Source: Endothia cerciana (taxonomy: Eukaryota > Ascomycota > Sordariomycetes > Diaporthales > Cryphonectriaceae). Taken from it: DNA of 64,000 nucleotides. Shown piece by piece: positions 1-10,639 of this stretch. Each line of letters begins with the position of its first letter. Position 1 is the first letter of the stretch. The stretch lies in the NCBI GenBank assembly GCA_026119935.1, contig JALRMH010000064.1, forward strand, positions 112,499-176,498. The letters run 5' to 3'. The notes under the pieces are model-generated. The model made no database searches. It was not told the DNA's origin and saw nothing but the letters and a program-made list of their open reading frames with translations. The position numbers and the translations under genes are program-made.

Positions 1-254
1 AGGCGAGAAGACTGCGGCGTCTGCCAGGAGGGCCTCATGCTGGTCAGGAGGTCGGGGAGACCAGTGTTACCACGACGGTACTCCTGGTAGGCCATTCTCG
101 TACGCTCACCGAGGAGGGGCATGATGGCGGTGGTGTTCTGGTCCCTGAGCAACTGTCGTGTCTGTGCCGGGGTCGGCTGTTGAGCTGGAGGAGCAGTGGG
201 AAAGAATCTTGAATCTGAGCTGTGAGAAACTCATTAAACCCTTCCAATCGTGTG

Positions 255-370
255 CAGTGGGCGGGGCACACAGGCAGGCGGGCGGGCGGGGCACACAGAG
301 GCACAGGCGCTGGAAGGCAGTGAACCAGAACTAGAGCGAAGTCGCACAACACGGCAGAGAGATAAAGATA
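255..370 (-). repeat. R1 dispersed repeat, fragment
   Basis: On the minus strand this carries the R1 core (a CGACTTCGCT..CTGGTTCACTGCC stretch followed by a CCAGCGCCTGTGCC segment). The same core recurs near 11755, 12130 and 36085. The flanks (1-254 and 371-787) contain only short overlapping open frames, and I see no gene in them. Confidence 0.5.
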
Positions 371-787
371 CGGGAGAAAGAGAGGTGGGAAGAGTAGAGA
401 TTTTGCATTCGTTACGCACCGTACTGCCGCTTTCTGTTTCTCCTTAGAGAGAGAAAGGCAGGAAACGATCCACCTAGATCTGTCTGTAACACCATCTCCG
501 CTTCCTGCCATCCATTCACCCTTCAGGCTTCTTTTTGATGCTCTGGTTATAGGGCACATGCGAGGTCGGTGGCGTATCCGATCGGCTTATGCCTATGTGG
601 ACTGAGAGGGTGAGTATAAGGGGCGAAAGGAAAGCACCTAGTTAGACTGTTAGTTAGATTGGCCAGTGGTGTTCGGTATTTGCTTCCCACCCCGAGGCAT
701 AGATGGGAGGAGGAGGGTTCTAGGTCGAGGGGCCCCTTGCCCGGCTGCTTACATACCTAGGAGGTGCGCGAGCTCTCCTCGCGGCCG

Positions 788-1293
788 TCACTGCTGCTGG
801 CGCGGGCGAGGACGGTAGCCATGACGGCCCTCGCTGCCGCCGTTGAGAAGCATGGCCAGCGAGGTGCCGCAGACGGCGAACATACCGACCAGGCCCGCGA
901 CTAGGTACACACGGGCCAGAGGACGGCGGTGGCGCTGCAGGCTGGCCTGGTGGCGCTGAAGCTCAGCAAGGGCATCTCTGCTGAGAGGAGACGGGGATGA
1001 TGGTATCGCCGAAGCGAGCATAGAATTGGGTTGCCGCTGCGAGAGCTGGCCTTGTTCGCAGCGATGATCTCCCTCTAGAAGATCATCGGCCTCTGGGGGC
1101 CGGGCCAGGCTCTGCGGGTGGCCAAGGCGATGAGCTCACGCACGGTGGGAGGCTGGGGGTTGATGTCGAGCCTGGCGTGAAGGTGCTCGTGGTGCTGAGT
1201 AGGGGGAGGAGGGGTTGGGCTGGATGGGCTTGGGACCAGCAGAGCTGCTGCCGCTGGTGCCTGTGGTGGAACCACCGTCAGGAGGAGCTGACA
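788..1293 (-). CDS. possible small single-pass membrane protein, frame unresolved
   Basis: Three consecutive minus-strand reading frames look protein-like. An ATG near 1293 opens a Ser/Gly/Pro-rich start. The middle frame reads HARLDINPQPPTVRELIALA. The last frame (788-1021) has a coiled stretch (RDALAELQRHQASLQRHRR), then one hydrophobic helix (VYLVAGLVGMFAVCGTSLAML) and a basic tail. The frames do not join without an intron or indel. A GTGAGC near 1133 on the minus strand could be a donor, but I found no convincing matching acceptor. The family is not recognised. It may be a real spliced gene or a decayed one. Confidence 0.35.
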
Positions 1294-1584
1294 TGGCGGG
1301 TTAGTCGTGCTTCTGTCGTTGGCTTTGGCTGCTTGTTGTTTTATTCGTCGTCCACGATTTTTGGCGCCAACTTTGAGAGAGTTGGTGCAGTTGGCTGGGT
1401 TTGTTGTTTAAGTCAGCTTAGACCTCTCCTCTGATTAGATCTTCTGCTGGGTTTAGACTAGCATAAGGATAGCATATGGTCGCCGAAAAGATCTCATACT
1501 CTGCTACGGTTGAGAATTAATGTAACTTGCAGTGACATTCAGCATCTTCTAGGCACATGTTTGAACATCTGCTCAGCATCTAGT

Positions 1585-2220
1585 CTAAGGATCTTTTGCA
1601 TGCCAGCCCCTTAAGGTATCTATATCCTTCTCTAGCTCCTTCTCCTCCTTTAATTTCAAAAGCCGCCTCTTCTCAGCACGTAAGTATTCTATACGCCGGG
1701 TATCTTCTCTACCCCCTTGAACTCTAGCTCTTTTCGTTTGGCGTGAGCTATTAGACTCCCTTAGAGCTGTGGATATGCTAGGCGTATGTTGAGAAGAGTC
1801 TGAAGTTGATGCTCTTGATCCAGCTTGTTGTCGTATTCTTCGTAAGTCAGCAATACGACGTGGCTGTGGAGAGATTATGTCCAGCGTATGCTGGGAAGAC
1901 GGAGAAGCAACAATGATGCAAGAGTCGTCATCATCTTCTGTTGTGATAGAGGGTGTTGTTCGGCCTTGAGCATGTGCTGAGTGTCCGTTGGGCATATGTT
2001 CGGCTTCTCCCGGTGTTGATGGAACATCATATGCATTTGCTGGGTTCCAAGGCAATGAGGGCGCTTGAACACGGCGCTGTGCCCTGTTGAATTGTCGTTG
2101 TCGCTTATCTCTTTGGTTAATCTGACGAGTAAATTGAGCAACACTGCTTTGATTAGTCCAGTGACTTTCAACACCGGATGTACGTTGGATTGAGTATGCA
2201 AGAAGTTTATCTCGAACATG
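1585..2220 (-). pseudogene. coiled-coil coding remnant, possibly the tail of a pogo-like transposase
   Basis: An open minus frame about 200 codons long without a usable ATG (the longest listed start is TTG at 2055). It holds a polar middle section, an acidic patch (TEDDDDS), and a C-terminal charged helix, EKRRLLKLKEEKELEKDID. The helical, Lys/Glu-rich end resembles the tails of fungal pogo/Fot1-type transposases. A pogo-like N-terminal relic lies 1.5 kb away in the same orientation (3665-4070). That link is inference, because no catalytic DDE segment is visible between them. Confidence 0.3.
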
Positions 2221-2231
2221 GGTCTTGAGAC

Positions 2232-2462
2232 TAAGTGAACAAGTGATCGATGAGCTGCTGCAGGTCCCGCAGCCCCACGTTCTTGCGCACGCCCCACGAC
2301 GCGAACCGCGTCTTGTACATGTGCCGGGTGGCGAAGAAGCCGTGCTCTGTCTGCATGATGGCCATGGCCTGGGGGGGGGGGGGGCGTCTTGGCCTTGTAG
2401 AGGGTGGTGATCTTGTGGCGGTGGCGCCTCCAGTCGTCCTCCTGGGGGAAGGCCAACCTTTG
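2232..2462 (-). pseudogene. Clr5-domain gene fragment, frameshifted
   Basis: The minus strand encodes a Clr5-like domain in two frames. The first half reads DDWRRHRHKITTLYKAKT and the second MQTEHGFFATRHMYKTRF, then SWGVRKN. The frame changes exactly at a run of 14 G at 2371-2384. The order of motifs (W..HR..I..LY, HGFFAT..MYK.RF..WG.RKN) matches the Clr5 fold and the intact copy at 20522-22039. It ends at an in-frame TAG near 2232, and its upstream side is M17-type repeat. The break is either a true frameshift or a homopolymer length error. What remains is a domain without the rest of the gene. Confidence 0.7.
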
Positions 2463-2600
2463 TTGTGCTAGGCCCTCGTCATGCCAGCAAGCTTTTGCCT
2501 CGGGCAAGCATTCCCCCCAGGCAGGCCTCTCCCTCGAGCAGACCGTCCCCTCAGGCCTTTCTCTCCAGGCTGTCGTCTGGCAGGGAGGGGCATAGGCTGT
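2450..2600. repeat. M17-like minisatellite and poly-G run
   Basis: Degenerate CTTGCC/CTCGAG units of the M17 family, seen here in the opposite orientation to most arrays. A run of 12 G follows at about 2608-2619. Confidence 0.45.
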
Positions 2601-2784
2601 TCTGAGGGGGGGGGGGGGCTGTGCATGGCCCTGGCTAGCGCCCTGAAGAGGTCTGGGCAGGACTTCTAGGTCTACAGCCACATACTAATCCTAATTCTCC
2701 CGGGCTTTCAAGGGTGTCTAGCATGCCGTCGCCGCCGCCATCGGCGAGGACAAGGTCACCTTAGACATTATCTTCTTGAGAGAA

Positions 2785-3325
2785 CGACGGAAGAGAGCAC
2801 CATGACCACACGACTGCCCTGATCAGAGCATTATAAACAATCTGGCACCCTCAGTAGGTTGGCAATGCGTCGAAAGGGTGGGCTGCGAATTAGTATTTTT
2901 AGAGTTCGTCTTATCAGATATTTCCTTGATGTTCTTCTTCTCTTATCTGATGTCGAGAGAGGATGGATAACTAGCTATATATATACATAGGCGAGAAAAA
3001 AAAGCAGTATGGGCAGGCCCAGTTCTAACACCGTATATAGCCCTCTATAGTCCTACGAGACCAAACGAGGAGGCGAGCGAGGATGGGGCTCTCTTAATAG
3101 AACATCAAGAGGACGACGGAAGAGAGCACTACAACCACATGACTGCCCTGATCAGAGCATCGCGAATATTCTGGCACCCTCAGTGGGTTGGCAAGGCGTC
3201 GAAAAGAAAGGGCTGCGAATCAGGATTTTTAGGGTTCTTCTTGTCGGGCTATTTCTTGACTGTCCTCCCTCTCTCCTGTGTCGTCAGGAGAGGGAGGATA
3301 ACCAGCTATATATACACATAGGCGA
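2785..3325 (+). repeat. R4 dispersed repeat, two imperfect direct copies
   Basis: The segments 2785-2998 and 3110-3325 align along their length. Both start CGACGGAAGAGAGCAC, share CTGCCCTGATCAGAGCA and end with a TATATATACACATAGGCGA-type sequence. The first copy has many C-to-T or G-to-A differences (for example TTATAAACAA against CGCGAATATT), as expected after RIP. Inverted relatives lie at 49440-49600 and, more weakly, 26690-26780. No gene is recognised. Confidence 0.7.
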
Positions 3326-3329
3326 AAGA

Positions 3330-3653
3330 AAAATGGCAAGGATGTTGAATCCGGCCTAGGGTCCGACCTGGAATCCCTGATCCCCACAACAGTGTAGGAA
3401 AGAAAACATGGCTAAGGCCCGAGGGCCTGGAAAGTCGACACGACGATGGTGCCCACGGTCTGAACAGATTATTGAGAAGAGAAGAGGGCTTGATTTCTAA
3501 CTTTCTGTCTGCAAATAAGGCATAGTGGGTGTCGCTTTTTATACGGGGGGGGGGTACCCCTGACAACCCATACCTCCTAGACCAGGGCACCACCCACCAC
3601 AACACTGAGGGGTCTTCTGGTTGGCTGCCTGGAATGAAGATCTTTTCTAACAA
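3330..3653 (-). repeat. R1 dispersed repeat
   Basis: On the minus strand this matches 35825-36010 closely: GGTGGTGCC.TGGTCT.GGAGGT, a Pyr-rich hinge ending TTTGCAGACAGAAAG, then CTCTTCTCAATAATCTGTTC and TTTCCAGGCCCTCGGGCCTT. A G run at 3545-3553 separates this copy from the others. The 115-codon open frame here is not conserved between copies. Confidence 0.65.
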
Positions 3654-3664
3654 TTTAAGTGCTG

Positions 3665-4070
3665 TTACATTATTGGTCCATCCGTTCCCTCCCTGGCCTT
3701 CTATTTTGCCAGGCTCATCTGTATTCTATTGATTGGCTGGCTTGATAGCCTAGATTTGAGGAAGATCAGGTAGACAGAACCGAGGCCGTATCACCTCTGC
3801 TGTAGCTCTACTGGTTCGAACGGAAGCAATCCTCCGTGCTTCCTGGACTTTGATCTCTGGATTTCTCTTTAAAAAGGATGCAGTCCATCCCTTTCCGAGA
3901 GGTTGAGAGTCCCCTTTGACGAGGAGGATCTTTTGGGCAAAAAAGCGTTAGTTCTGAAGGGGTTGCATAAGGAATACCTTATTTGACCGAGGCCTTCCGA
4001 ATAGACAGGCCTGCCTTGATAGCCCCGATGGCTTCAACAATGTCAGATTCTGTATAGGGCTTCATTATAC
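3665..4070 (-). pseudogene. pogo/Fot1-like transposase relic
   Basis: The minus strand starts with an ATG near 4065 and a psq-type helix-turn-helix, MKPYTESDIVEAIGAIKAGL followed by SIRKAS. A stop follows. Downstream, with part of the sequence missing, comes FLKRNPEIKVQEARRI, which is the CENP-B-like second DNA-binding segment, and then a decayed match to the catalytic entry block (AIKPANQ*NTDEPGKIEG). These are hallmarks of pogo-superfamily transposases. Stops and an internal deletion make it inactive. The relic runs directly into the R1 copy at 3653. Confidence 0.7.
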
Positions 4071-4329
4071 TGAAATTGACATATAACAGCAATTGGAAGC
4101 GAATTGGAAAAGAATTGATGAAGAAAAGTAAAGATATATAGGGGGTTGAATAAGCGGCGTGGTTGACCGGGGTCATCGGAAGGGGGGTGCTTAGACTTGC
4201 GTCTTCGCGTTGAACGAAGGTTTACATCTTGTAACTAGAAAAAGACACCAATATACTGGTCAGAAATACTCTGATAGGATCGTGGCGGTGCATGGCCGTT
4301 GTTGGGTGTGACAATGGCACTCTTGGAAC

Positions 4330-4330
<1 letters not shown>

Positions 4331-4372
<42 letters not shown>

Positions 4373-4377
4373 GCCAC
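4331..4377. repeat. (CCG)n microsatellite
   Basis: About 15 uninterrupted CCG/GCC triplets directly beside the left end of the MITE. Confidence 0.95.
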
Positions 4378-4379
4378 CT

Positions 4380-4649
4380 GCCATCCACACTAAAAAGTGA
4401 CGCCTTATAGCAGCTTCTATTTTGCCCTCGATCTTATCAGAGTATTTCTATATAATAATAGTTGAATTAAAAGTATAGAGGGCTATTATTAGGTATAATA
4501 ATAGCTCCTTTAGAACTATAGATAAATTAGTGCAGGAGGGCTGCAGGAGGGAGATATAGTCTAGAATAATAAGCTATTACTAAAGTCCTCCTATAACTCT
4601 CAGGCAAAATGGAAGCTGCTACGAGGCGTTACTTTTCAGTGTAGATAGC
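4380..4649. mobile_element. MITE with about 45-bp terminal inverted repeats
   Basis: The left end (4380-4427, GCCATCCACACTAAAAAGTG then ACGCCTTATAGCAGCTTCTA) is the inverted complement of the right end (4603-4649), which in reverse reads GCTATCTACACTGAAAAGTA then ACGCCTCGTAGCAGCTTCCA. The mismatches are nearly all C/T or A/G transitions. The interior is very AT-rich and contains a smaller inverted repeat (GGCTATTATT...AATAATAGC). There is no open frame. A target-site duplication is not clear because the flanks are repetitive. This is a non-autonomous DNA transposon by structure. Its parent family is unknown. Confidence 0.75.
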
Positions 4650-4689
4650 ATAGCAGGTAGTGGTGAGTGTAATGCTGGTTTAAGGCGTA

Positions 4690-4800
4690 CAAGCGAGGAC
4701 GTGTCTATGTATGGGCAGCCAGAGGCCTTTCCAGAGGGAAGGCATCAGGACGGCTTGCTGGCACAACGAGGGCCTGGCTTGACGAGGGCCTGTCCTCTGC
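4690..4800 (+). repeat. copy of a repeat also at 16015-16250 (M17-associated)
   Basis: The stretch ATGTATGGGCAGCCAGAGGC recurs at 16018. It is followed by a GGCTTGCTGGCACAACGAGG unit found in most M17 arrays. Confidence 0.55.
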
Positions 4801-4975
4801 ATCGTGCGGCCGTGAACCCAATAGCTATATCGGCCGGCATCCTGCCTTACTGCATAGTCCTTCCTCCTCCTCCTCCTCCTCCCCCCCCCGCCGTCACGCC
4901 TTCCTCAGGCCACCGTCCCCTGGCGTAATAAAGGCCCGAGGCATTCTCTACGTGCACAGCACAGCTCACCACCAC

Positions 4976-5396
4976 CTAGACCGGCCTATACCTCTCTGGC
5001 TGGCAGACCCTGTTCCCCGGCGTTACTTCCTTGGTAGCCTTCTCCGACTGAATCTCCTTGGTGCCCTGGACACTGTGCTTTTCTACAACCGTCTTGGCAG
5101 TCTCAGGGGTGATCGTCCTAACGCGGCGTTCCGGCGGCGGGCGGGTTAACCGCCGGCCATGCCGTCTATCAGAGGAGATGGCAGACATAGCTCTCGGCTT
5201 CCGTCTAGCAGATGGCACAGCCGCTGGTCGAGCTGGCTGGTGGCTTCGATGCCATCCCTCTGGCCTCAAGAACAGCTCGCACCATGTCAGGATCAGCCTC
5301 TGACCCCGATACAAGGATACGCCGAGGGCTGGAGACGATGATATAGGCAGGCCAGCTTGGAACGTCATCCTGGCCTGGGCCTGGCAGGATGAGCAT
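4976..5396 (-). pseudogene. unidentified coding remnant in two frames
   Basis: Two overlapping minus frames look coding. The upstream one (5205-5396) includes ADPDMVRAVLEARGMASKPP. The downstream one (4976-5200) includes RRVRTITPETAKTVVEKHSV and ends at 4976. They need one indel near 5210 to join. A short piece (5140-5175) is repeated near 15478. I do not recognise the family. Confidence 0.3.
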
Positions 5397-5514
5397 CTGT
5401 GATTGGATCTACTAATATCAGTAAATTGACTCGGGACTTCTATCTTCAAGGGTCAGCAGGCCGCCAGAGACCTGTGCCGGTATCGTGTTGTGTGCATGAG
5501 TCAGTCATGCAGAC

Positions 5515-5960
5515 CAGCTGTCCCGGCCCCGCGATGGGGATGCCGTGGGGCCATCGCCCCATCGCGGAACCAAGGCGACGAGGGCGGCGGGACGAGGGCT
5601 CCCTTACGCCCCGCGCCCGCTGCCCACTGCCGCCTCCTCAACCGTGCCCCCGTATCTCAACCCTCAGCGCCCCACCAGGTTCTATGTATGCCTGCTGTGT
5701 GTGTGCCTGGTGTGCTGTGTGTGTGCCTGGTGTGCTGTGTGGCTGCTGTGCGGGGCCTTCCTCCCTGTGTGTAGTCACACCCCTGCTGCAGGCCATGCGG
5801 GTCGGGACGCACGTGGGGCCTTTCCTCATTGCCGGGTGGCCCCCCCTGTCACACCCTCACCACCTGCTATTTATCATCCACTCACCCCCATCATCATCCA
5901 CCACCACCCACCCACCGTTTCTCCACGGGGATCCGCAGGGTGATGGCAGGTGGGACGGGC
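5515..5960 (+). repeat. R2 dispersed repeat
   Basis: Starts near GTCCCGGCCCCGCGATGGGG and contains GCCCACTGCCGCCTCCTCAA, a GTGTGTGCCTGG microsatellite, and then GGGCCTTTCC..TTGCCGGGTGGC. The same order is seen at 38440, 42975 (plus), and at 45486-45960 and 26446 (minus). Several short frames are open but none is conserved between copies. Nothing gene-like is seen in 5961-6131. Confidence 0.75.
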
Positions 5961-6131
5961 GGACTGACGGGCGGGCTGTGTTGTGGAGGCCACCGCGCGT
6001 CGCCGGCCGGGCTGGTCCGCCCGCACCGGCCCAGGGTCATCACACAAGGCATACTTCTAGAACTAGGTATTGAGCATTGCGGTGACTACATGCGGCTAAT
6101 CCCACAGTCTCCTAAGCGGGCTCGTCCCCAT

Positions 6132-7580
6132 CTACTCAGGCAGCTGTCTGAAGGATGATGTAGGCGGAGTTGCCATCCGGTCGTCCTCATCACCAGGTAG
6201 GTCCTCCATCCGCGCGACATCGAAATCTGTCTTCAGCGGCAGCTGGTCGATGGCCGAGCAGATCCGCCTGAAGTGGGCCGGCATCCAGGTGTCGTAGACG
6301 TTCTTTGTAAACCGGTATGCCGCCCACTTCTCCCTGCCGTCTAGCTCTGTAAAGCTGAAGTCGCGGATAGGATGGCGGTAGTATCTCGTGTCCTTCCCCT
6401 CGATCACCGGGTAGCAGCCGTAGATCCGCACCGATTTGTGGTCGTGTGAGACGGAGAAGGAGAGGATCTGCCGGTGGACCTCGTCCTCCCGCTTTACGAG
6501 GCGGAAGAGCTCCACGATGCCCCGCGCCGCTATAGTCGTACTGTGGGCGTTCTGGCAGTCGGCAATATCCAGTGCTGTAGCCCCACACTTGACCTCGCAG
6601 GTAAGGAAGGGGAAGTACATATAGTGAGTAGCCATAAATAAGGATAGGTCGCCGGCAACAAAGTCGCCGATGAATGGCGATAGCCTGTCGAGCTGGTCCT
6701 TAGTAAATGCCTCCTGCTGGAACCCGACGGAGTAGTCCGGCTGCGGGCATGTCCCGGTTAGGGGGATCGAGTTGTTCCAGCCCTCGTTGACGCTCTCCGT
6801 CAGGATCTTGAGGTGCTCGGCACCATACATGCTAAGGCTCTCGGCCGAAGGGACAATAAGCCGGGAGATATCCTGGATAACCCTAGCCTCGTTCCTAGCC
6901 TGGATCTTCTGGCAGGTTGAGTTGAAAAGGTCATCGCGGAAGAGCGAGTTCTCAGGAAATGTCTGCTCCCCCTCGAGCATATCCCTGCAGAGGGTTTTGC
7001 TCTCTCCAGCGACGTCTAGTGTTGATATAACCATAAAACAGCCTCTGGTGGCGAGCAGGGTCTCGTAGCGCAGGTCACAATATTGTACACTCTTCTCCTC
7101 GAGCTGCTTCTGGATGCCCGACGTCATTGACGATATCACGAAGTCCCGTCGCTTACTCTGAAGCGAGGACGAGGACTGGCTGCGTGCCAATGCGTGCTCC
7201 ATACCCGCCTCAAAGTATGCGCGAGGCCAGTGTCCTGTTTTTCGCCAGAAATCGACGGGGTCATCGGGGTCAGCGTTGTCAGCCGTGGCGTGGCCGAAGG
7301 AATCCTCGACAGCAGACGGTGTCGAGATCCGAAGTTGCTCCGGAGAGGGTTCGGGAGGACCAAGACCGGCCGTGTCTTCGACGGCCTGCTTTCGACCTCT
7401 ACGTCCGACAGGGGGATTTTTCGATGACTTGGGATATGTCTTTCGACACTGGCGTTTGCTTGTCGGAGCGTGTTGGTCTGTGCATCGTCAGTGATGACCT
7501 GCCGGCGCCTCATAAGACATACCCTGATCCTCTGGGGTGCGTCCCCTCTGGGCGGCTCTCTGGGCTCGGGTCTGGGCCAT
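6132..7580 (-). CDS. DUF7924-type protein with PD-(D/E)XK-like motif, copy 1
   Basis: Two exons: 7523-7580 and 6132-7477, with a 45-bp intron (GTATGT donor, ACTGAC branch, GCACAG acceptor). The product is 467 aa. The ATG at 7580 sits in CGTCGCCATGG and is shared with copy 2 at 59396. The N-terminal third is polar and basic. A FWRKTGHWPRAYFE block follows near residue 100, then the conserved domain to about residue 430. In it, PDYSVGF (PD about 266-267), EVK (about 314-316) and a following QNAHS match the spacing of a PD-(D/E)XK nuclease core. I know the family as an uncharacterised fungal domain. Nuclease activity is inference from the motif. No break is seen. R2 lies just downstream and unassigned sequence upstream. 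Confidence 0.85.
7478..7522 (-). other. intron of DUF7924 copy 1
   Basis: Begins GTATGTCTTATGAGG and ends GATGCACAG. It falls at the same codon and phase as the 52-bp intron in copy 2, so it predates the duplication. Confidence 0.8.
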
Positions 7581-8611
7581 GGCGACGAAATGGAAGTGAG
7601 AGTTGAGATGGATAGGTTTATGTAGCGGCCGGGCGCCGGGAAGGGATCAGGCTCAGTGCGGTGAGGTCCACGATATACCAACCACTACGCGCACACTGCC
7701 GTCATGTGAAGCACCCTGCTGGAATGCTGCGTGTCTCAGAGCACCAGAAAGGTCGGAAGAGTGCGAGGTGAGGGGTATGGAGCTGAGGTCTCGTCACAAG
7801 ATGATGATCCCCGGTAGGCACAAAGAACGTGGCCCGTGCCTTGTGGGCCCGGGGCTTAGCACGGCTTCCCATTTGTCCCTTCCGAGCCGACCATCTATCT
7901 ACGCCACACAGCTTCAGGAAGCCTGCAGGAGCTCTTCCTGCTGCTGCTGGGGTTATTTAATTATAGATAGCTCATGGTGTAGGCAAGGTATTACCTTTCC
8001 AGCAGGGAAGTTCAGACCTCAGCAGAGGTGGCGGGGTCGGCGGTGAGACCGAGGGCCTGTGCTTGTTGACCAGTCAGGTCGCGCATTTCTTTTTCTTTGT
8101 TCGAGACCCACAGGTCTAAAGCAGCTGCCAAGCTATGAGGGTGAACCAGTATGGGCGGTCTAGCCGTACGGCCGTGGCAGGGTGGTGTTGGCAGAAGTGA
8201 GTTGACTGACTGCCCAGCAGTGCTGATGCCCCAGCGTGAACCGCTCCAGGCAGGACAAACAGGATTTATCTGCCCAAGCATGAGCCCGGCCAGCATCGGC
8301 ACCACCTGCCACCACCCTGCGGGCTCTCGTGAAGACATGGTGGGTGCATGATGAATGGCAACAGGTGGTGGAGGGTCTTTTCTCAGCCGGGTAGATGGGG
8401 ACTTAGGCGTGGCATCGGCCCACCTACCATGATGAGGGTGTTCGTCCGGGGGGACAAGATCCGCGGTGGGTGGTTAGAGTGGATAAGTAGTGGATGGATG
8501 GCATGGCAGGTCGTCCTACGAGTTTCTCTCCTGGCTGTAATAATTGGTGGCCAATAGGGCGTGGGTGGCAGGTGGCAGGATGGCACTCCCTCGAGATGGA
8601 GTGGGAGGTTG
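7581..8611. other. no confident gene
   Basis: Several open frames of 60-147 codons lie on both strands, without family resemblance or clear splice signals. The first 100 bp presumably hold the promoter of the gene ending at 7580. Confidence 0.5.
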
Positions 8612-8941
8612 TCAGACCGACGCGATCACAGCCGCGAGTCTCCTGGTCGTCGGCTTCCATATCCACTGGTATAGCCAGCTTGGCACGCTCTTCTTCGCTG
8701 GGATAGCTGGAGCCCTCAAGGGCCTTGAGGAGGGACCGACGGTGCCCTCACTTTCGGATCCGGATGGGTTGGATGGGCCTGCTAGGCCTCGGTCATCTTC
8801 GACGTTACGACTAGATGGGCCGTATTCTCTTCCGGAGCGTGTGGTCCGGCCAGGTGTGGTGCCCTCCAGCTGATCAGTCATAGAGGGGTTTGACGATATC
8901 GTCGTCTGCGTCGTTTCTACTCTCAGGGCAGGGGGTAGCAC
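8612..8941 (-). CDS. uncertain open frame, gag-like composition
   Basis: A 109-codon minus frame containing a Ser/Gly/Pro-rich section with GTTPGRTTRSGREYGPSSR. That composition is common near the start of fungal retrotransposon gag proteins. There is no zinc knuckle or protease nearby. An internal ATG begins MTDQLEGTTPGR. I cannot assign a family. It may be a fragment. Confidence 0.2.
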   Translation of the reverse strand: MLPPALRVETTQTTISSNPSMTDQLEGTTPGRTTRSGREYGPSSRNVEDDRGLAGPSNPSGSESEGTVGPSSRPLRAPAIPAKKSVPSWLYQWIWKPTTRRLAAVIASV

Positions 8942-8984
8942 CAGCCACTCCCCGGCGGGACGCGCCCATCAACGACAACAGCAC

Positions 8985-9440
8985 ATGCAATCAAACACCG
9001 CCGCGCGGTCGTCGTCCAGCGTTTTGAATGACAACCGGGCTTCTCCCCCAATATTTGGGACGCCAACCAAGCCTGTAGGCCCACGGCGAGGCAAAGAACC
9101 GTGGCGCGACCACGAGGTCTCGGGCCCGCCTCGGTCTGGACGCGTCAGACCAAGGCCACCGCCGCGCCCGGGCCCTCCGCACCGCCTAAAGCTTCATGGC
9201 CCAGGTACAGGTGCAGCGAATCATGATGATAAGATACCTGGAGATCACACAATCATATTACCGCCCTGTCTGGGGCCAACAAGGCTGACACTGTTCAACT
9301 GTGTGCAGAGGCTGCGGGCCTATTCCTGGCCATCCAAGCCTGAGAGGACGCCGCCCGCGAGGCCTCCGTGGCCAGGCGCCGCCCTCAGCACCGCCGGGTG
9401 GAGGCCCCTACCAAACGTCTTGATGAGAACCTAGTAGGGT
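8985..9440 (+). other. GC-rich region, possible gag-like remnant
   Basis: One plus frame around 9220-9340 reads ADTVQLCAEAAGLFLAIQA and then stops. It is short and unsupported, and no other gene evidence is seen. Confidence 0.2.
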
Positions 9441-9479
9441 GGATGGTTACTCAGAGGCTAAGCTAACCGGCGTCGCCAA

Positions 9480-10090
9480 CCTCCTAAGCCCCGTCCGTAA
9501 GACCTTCTCTTCGCCCAGACCTCCTCATCTATAAACAAACTGTCATACAGTAGACCGAGCTTACGGAAGGCCTCCTCAACCTCCTTGTTTCCTCCATTCT
9601 TATATATTCATTCCCACCTTCACACTTAATAACCTGCTGGATATGCCGGGGAATCCTCTCTACGAAGGCACGTAGACGAGACATCTCGAAGTTCTCCCAC
9701 TCTTTCCTCCAGGCCTTGTTGTACGCCTCTTCAGCCCAGGCCAGACAGGCTCTATCACATCAAGGTCCGGCGAATTCCCACACCAAGAGGGCCTCTTTAC
9801 GTTATGAAGAGAAAAGATGGTAGCCTGTGCAGTCTGGGCATGGCTGGGGGCCCTGTCTTCCTGGCTTCCTCGCAAAGGGGACCAACCTGTCGACGAGGAT
9901 CTCTTTCTGGTAGCGGTACCAGCCAATCCATTTCCCTTCTTTTCGAACCAAGCAGCCCCGTTCTCCTCGGTGAAACTCCCACCTGCGATGCCGAGCAGTC
10001 CGAGAGTTCTTCAACCGTGCCTCAGCATATCGTAATGCCTCCTGCCCTTCCCACCTTGAGGAGGCCTGATCGTGTCGGCTAGCCTCTGCG
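9480..10090 (-). pseudogene. Tc1/mariner-type transposase relic (C-terminal half)
   Basis: Minus frames give APSHAQTAQ, then GNSPDLDVIEPVW, which is the second Asp and NSPDLNPIE block of DDE_3 transposases. A frameshift follows, then RAFVERIPRHIQQVIKCEGG, the usual C-terminal segment of fungal Tc1-like enzymes. Upstream, in another frame, WIGWYRYQKEILVDRLVPFA corresponds to the middle of the catalytic domain. At least two frame changes and the loss of the N-terminus show it is dead. No terminal inverted repeats were recognised. Confidence 0.75.
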
Positions 10091-10639
10091 CAGAACGTTC
10101 GGGCTCGGGCTCTTCCCTCTGTGTGGCCCTCGTCAAGATTCCGCTTCAGCGCTGATGCACGGCATCGTTCTACGTGGGGCTATACCAAAAGTACCTCCTC
10201 CATACTCGACTGCACAGCCAGGTAGTACACTAACTACGCCTGCACAAGTCTAGACATGCTAATGGGGCATTGTGAGCAGGGCAGCAGACTCTAGGACGTC
10301 GTTCGACTGCTCTAAGCGGTCGCTGGTTCGAGGACCTACTTCCATTGAAGCCTGTGGCTTCTCTCTGAAAATTTCAGAAACCTCCATGCGGCCCTCTGGT
10401 CACCCCTAGAAGCTCGTGACGTACCAGACCTGGTGCGCCATTGGCCAACCGAGAACCTACACGGGCCCCCTCGGCATCAAGGTCACTGCCTTCTAGGAAC
10501 CATGAACTACCACAGGTACGGCTGGTGGGGTTTATGAGCAACCACGACAAAGACACCACTTCTTCCACCTTTACCCACAAGTACACACCCTGTTCACCAG
10601 ACGTTCCCATTCTGCCTATCTGGTGCTGTCACACAGGCA

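Noticed and set aside
10250..10340. tRNA-like GGTTCGAGGACC
   Set aside because: Only the B-box-like word is present. No A box at the right distance and no cloverleaf could be drawn.
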